DNA of 15,678 bases from JBJXHB01 sp046160725 (GTDB taxonomy: Bacteria; Pseudomonadota; Gammaproteobacteria; Burkholderiales; Burkholderiaceae_C): positions 1 through 15,678 of the forward strand of contig JBJXHB010000194.1 in assembly GCA_046160725.1 (NCBI GenBank), written 5' to 3'. The position numbers and the translations under genes are program-made. This document shows positions 15,023 through 15,678 of the stretch, piece by piece. The notes beneath the pieces were generated by a model that worked only from the letters and a program-made list of their open reading frames with translations, did not search any database and had not been told where the DNA came from. The stretch's first letter is position 1; every line of letters begins with the position of its first letter.

Positions 15023-15472
15023 TCAGTGCAGCACCGACGGCGCCTCCACGATCTCGACCGGCTCGTCGGTGGTGCCGGGGCTGGCATGGTGGGCCACCAT
15101 GCGCCAGCCCTGGGCCGACTTCAGGTAGACGTTGGTGGCCAGCACGAAGCCGCTCTGCTCCTGGCCCTCGGCACGCAGCGTGATGCGCTCGACCACGCTG
15201 TGCACCGCCGCGTCCAGGCTCTGCACCCGGTGCGGCTTCTCGGCCTGCACGCTGATGGTGCCGTTGGCGAAGATGGCCTCGAAGGCGGCGCGAATGGCGC
15301 GCGGGCCGATCACCCGCGGGCCGCCCGGATGCACGCAGGTGACCTCGTCGTCGTCATGCCACACCGCCATCAGCTTGTCGATGTCGCCCTCGCGCAGCGC
15401 GTCGTAGAACTGCGCCTCGACATCGTCGGGGCTGCTCAGCAGGTGCGCCTTCACCGGCGGTGTCTTGGGCAT
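15023..15472 (-). CDS. NTF2/SnoaL-like (cone-fold) protein
   Basis: This encodes 149 residues. A helix near the start (DDVEAQFYDALREGDIDKLMAVW) leads to DDDEVTCVHPGGPRVIGPRAIRAAFEAIF, the pattern of SnoaL-like/DUF4440 proteins, where strands build a cone with an inner pocket. The second half has EGQEQSGFVLATNVYLKSAQGWRMVAHHASP, the closing strands typical of the fold, with the 'W.(M/I)..HH.S' ending. Members may be enzymes or binding proteins; no substrate can be assigned. The ATG at 15472 has GGAG about eight bases upstream on the minus strand, and the upstream extension of the frame is not protein-like. It starts 32 bp after the purU stop and lies 23 bp before the hydrolase, so it is the second gene of a likely purU operon. 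Confidence 0.92.
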   Translation of the reverse strand: MPKTPPVKAHLLSSPDDVEAQFYDALREGDIDKLMAVWHDDDEVTCVHPGGPRVIGPRAIRAAFEAIFANGTISVQAEKPHRVQSLDAAVHSVVERITLRAEGQEQSGFVLATNVYLKSAQGWRMVAHHASPGTTDEPVEIVEAPSVLH

Positions 15473-15504
15473 GGTGGGGCTCCGGCTCGGTGGGCGATGG
15501 TGGC

Positions 15505-15678
15505 TCAGCGGAAGACCACAGTCTTGTGGCCGTTGAGCAGCACGCGGTGCTCGACATGCCAGCGCACGGCGCGCGCCAGCACGCCGCATTCGACGTCGCG
15601 GCCGATGGCGGTCAGCTCGTCGGTGGTGTGGCCATGGTCGACCCGGGCCACGTCCTGCTCGATGATCGGGCCCTCGTC
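15505..15678 (-). CDS. purU: formyltetrahydrofolate deformylase, C-terminal part
   Basis: The last 57 codons of a gene that enters from beyond the window edge. The translated end begins DEGPIIEQDVARVDHGHT and includes IGRDVECGVLARAVRWHVEHRV, finishing NGHKTVVFR. This is the C-terminus of PurU, which hydrolyses 10-formyltetrahydrofolate to formate and tetrahydrofolate, balancing one-carbon units and feeding formate to purine synthesis in the cytoplasm. GPIIEQ and the 'VDH.HT...L..IGRD.E...LARAV.WH.E.RV' pattern belong to the formyltransferase-type catalytic domain. The ACT domain and the rest of the active site lie outside the window. It would be the first or an early gene of the operon with the NTF2-like protein, the hydrolase and the unknown gene. 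Confidence 0.92.
   Translation of the reverse strand, partial: DEGPIIEQDVARVDHGHTTDELTAIGRDVECGVLARAVRWHVEHRVLLNGHKTVVFR

Noticed and set aside
14103..15128. A 341-codon plus-strand open frame opposite the hydrolase
   Set aside because: No recognisable protein features; the minus strand has a complete Ser-Asp-His hydrolase.

Overview
The window is very GC-rich, with tightly packed genes, heavy use of G/C at third codon positions, ATGA/GTGA stop-start overlaps and little intergenic DNA. Gene content and order (PurU, an NTF2-like protein, a YheT-type hydrolase and a c5-type cytochrome in sequence; a DUF2868/DUF3482 pair; a PrmC-like methyltransferase) point to a betaproteobacterium of the order Burkholderiales, probably near the Rubrivivax/Leptothrix/Comamonadaceae group. 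This placement is from recalled family features, not from a search. It looks like ordinary chromosome: I see no phage, transposon, integron, plasmid or CRISPR signature.

Layout. Positions 1-29 hold the 5' end of a tRNA (probably Arg) on the minus strand. Three plus-strand genes follow (56-2333): a conserved hypothetical, a two-module hypothetical with a faint AP2-like look, and a class I methyltransferase with an NPPW motif. Next is a coupled cassette (2466-3870): a DUF6249-like membrane protein, an ECF sigma factor and a short two-helix membrane protein that is probably its anti-sigma factor. A convergent minus-strand membrane protein of unknown function (3853-4884) is divergent from a secreted pair (5105-7233): an internally duplicated beta-rich protein and an eight-repeat PQQ-like beta-propeller. 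Convergent to these is a minus-strand operon of a DUF1761 membrane protein and a secreted SRPBCC protein (8194 to 7240). Divergent from that operon is a LytS/LytTR two-component pair (8282-10194).

The most unusual region is 10172-12720 on the minus strand. It carries remnants of a DUF2868 membrane protein and a DUF3482-type GTPase, normally neighbours. The reading frames are broken by a TGA replacing what I expect to be a Trp codon, a deletion that appears to join the end of DUF2868 to the middle of the GTPase (removing the P-loop), a one-base frameshift, and an in-frame TAG. The rest of the coding sequence is still well preserved, so the decay looks recent.

A well-formed TATAAT box and a membrane-anchored c5-type cytochrome c (12826-13371) follow, convergent with a probable four-gene minus-strand operon: purU (only its C-terminus is in the window), an NTF2/SnoaL-like protein, a YheT-type hydrolase and a conserved protein of unknown function (15678 to 13418).

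I did not find a convincing new multi-gene system. The points most worth a second look are the decaying DUF2868/DUF3482 locus, the DUF6249-ECF-anti-sigma cassette with its upstream inverted repeat, and the duplicated beta-domain protein coupled to a propeller.
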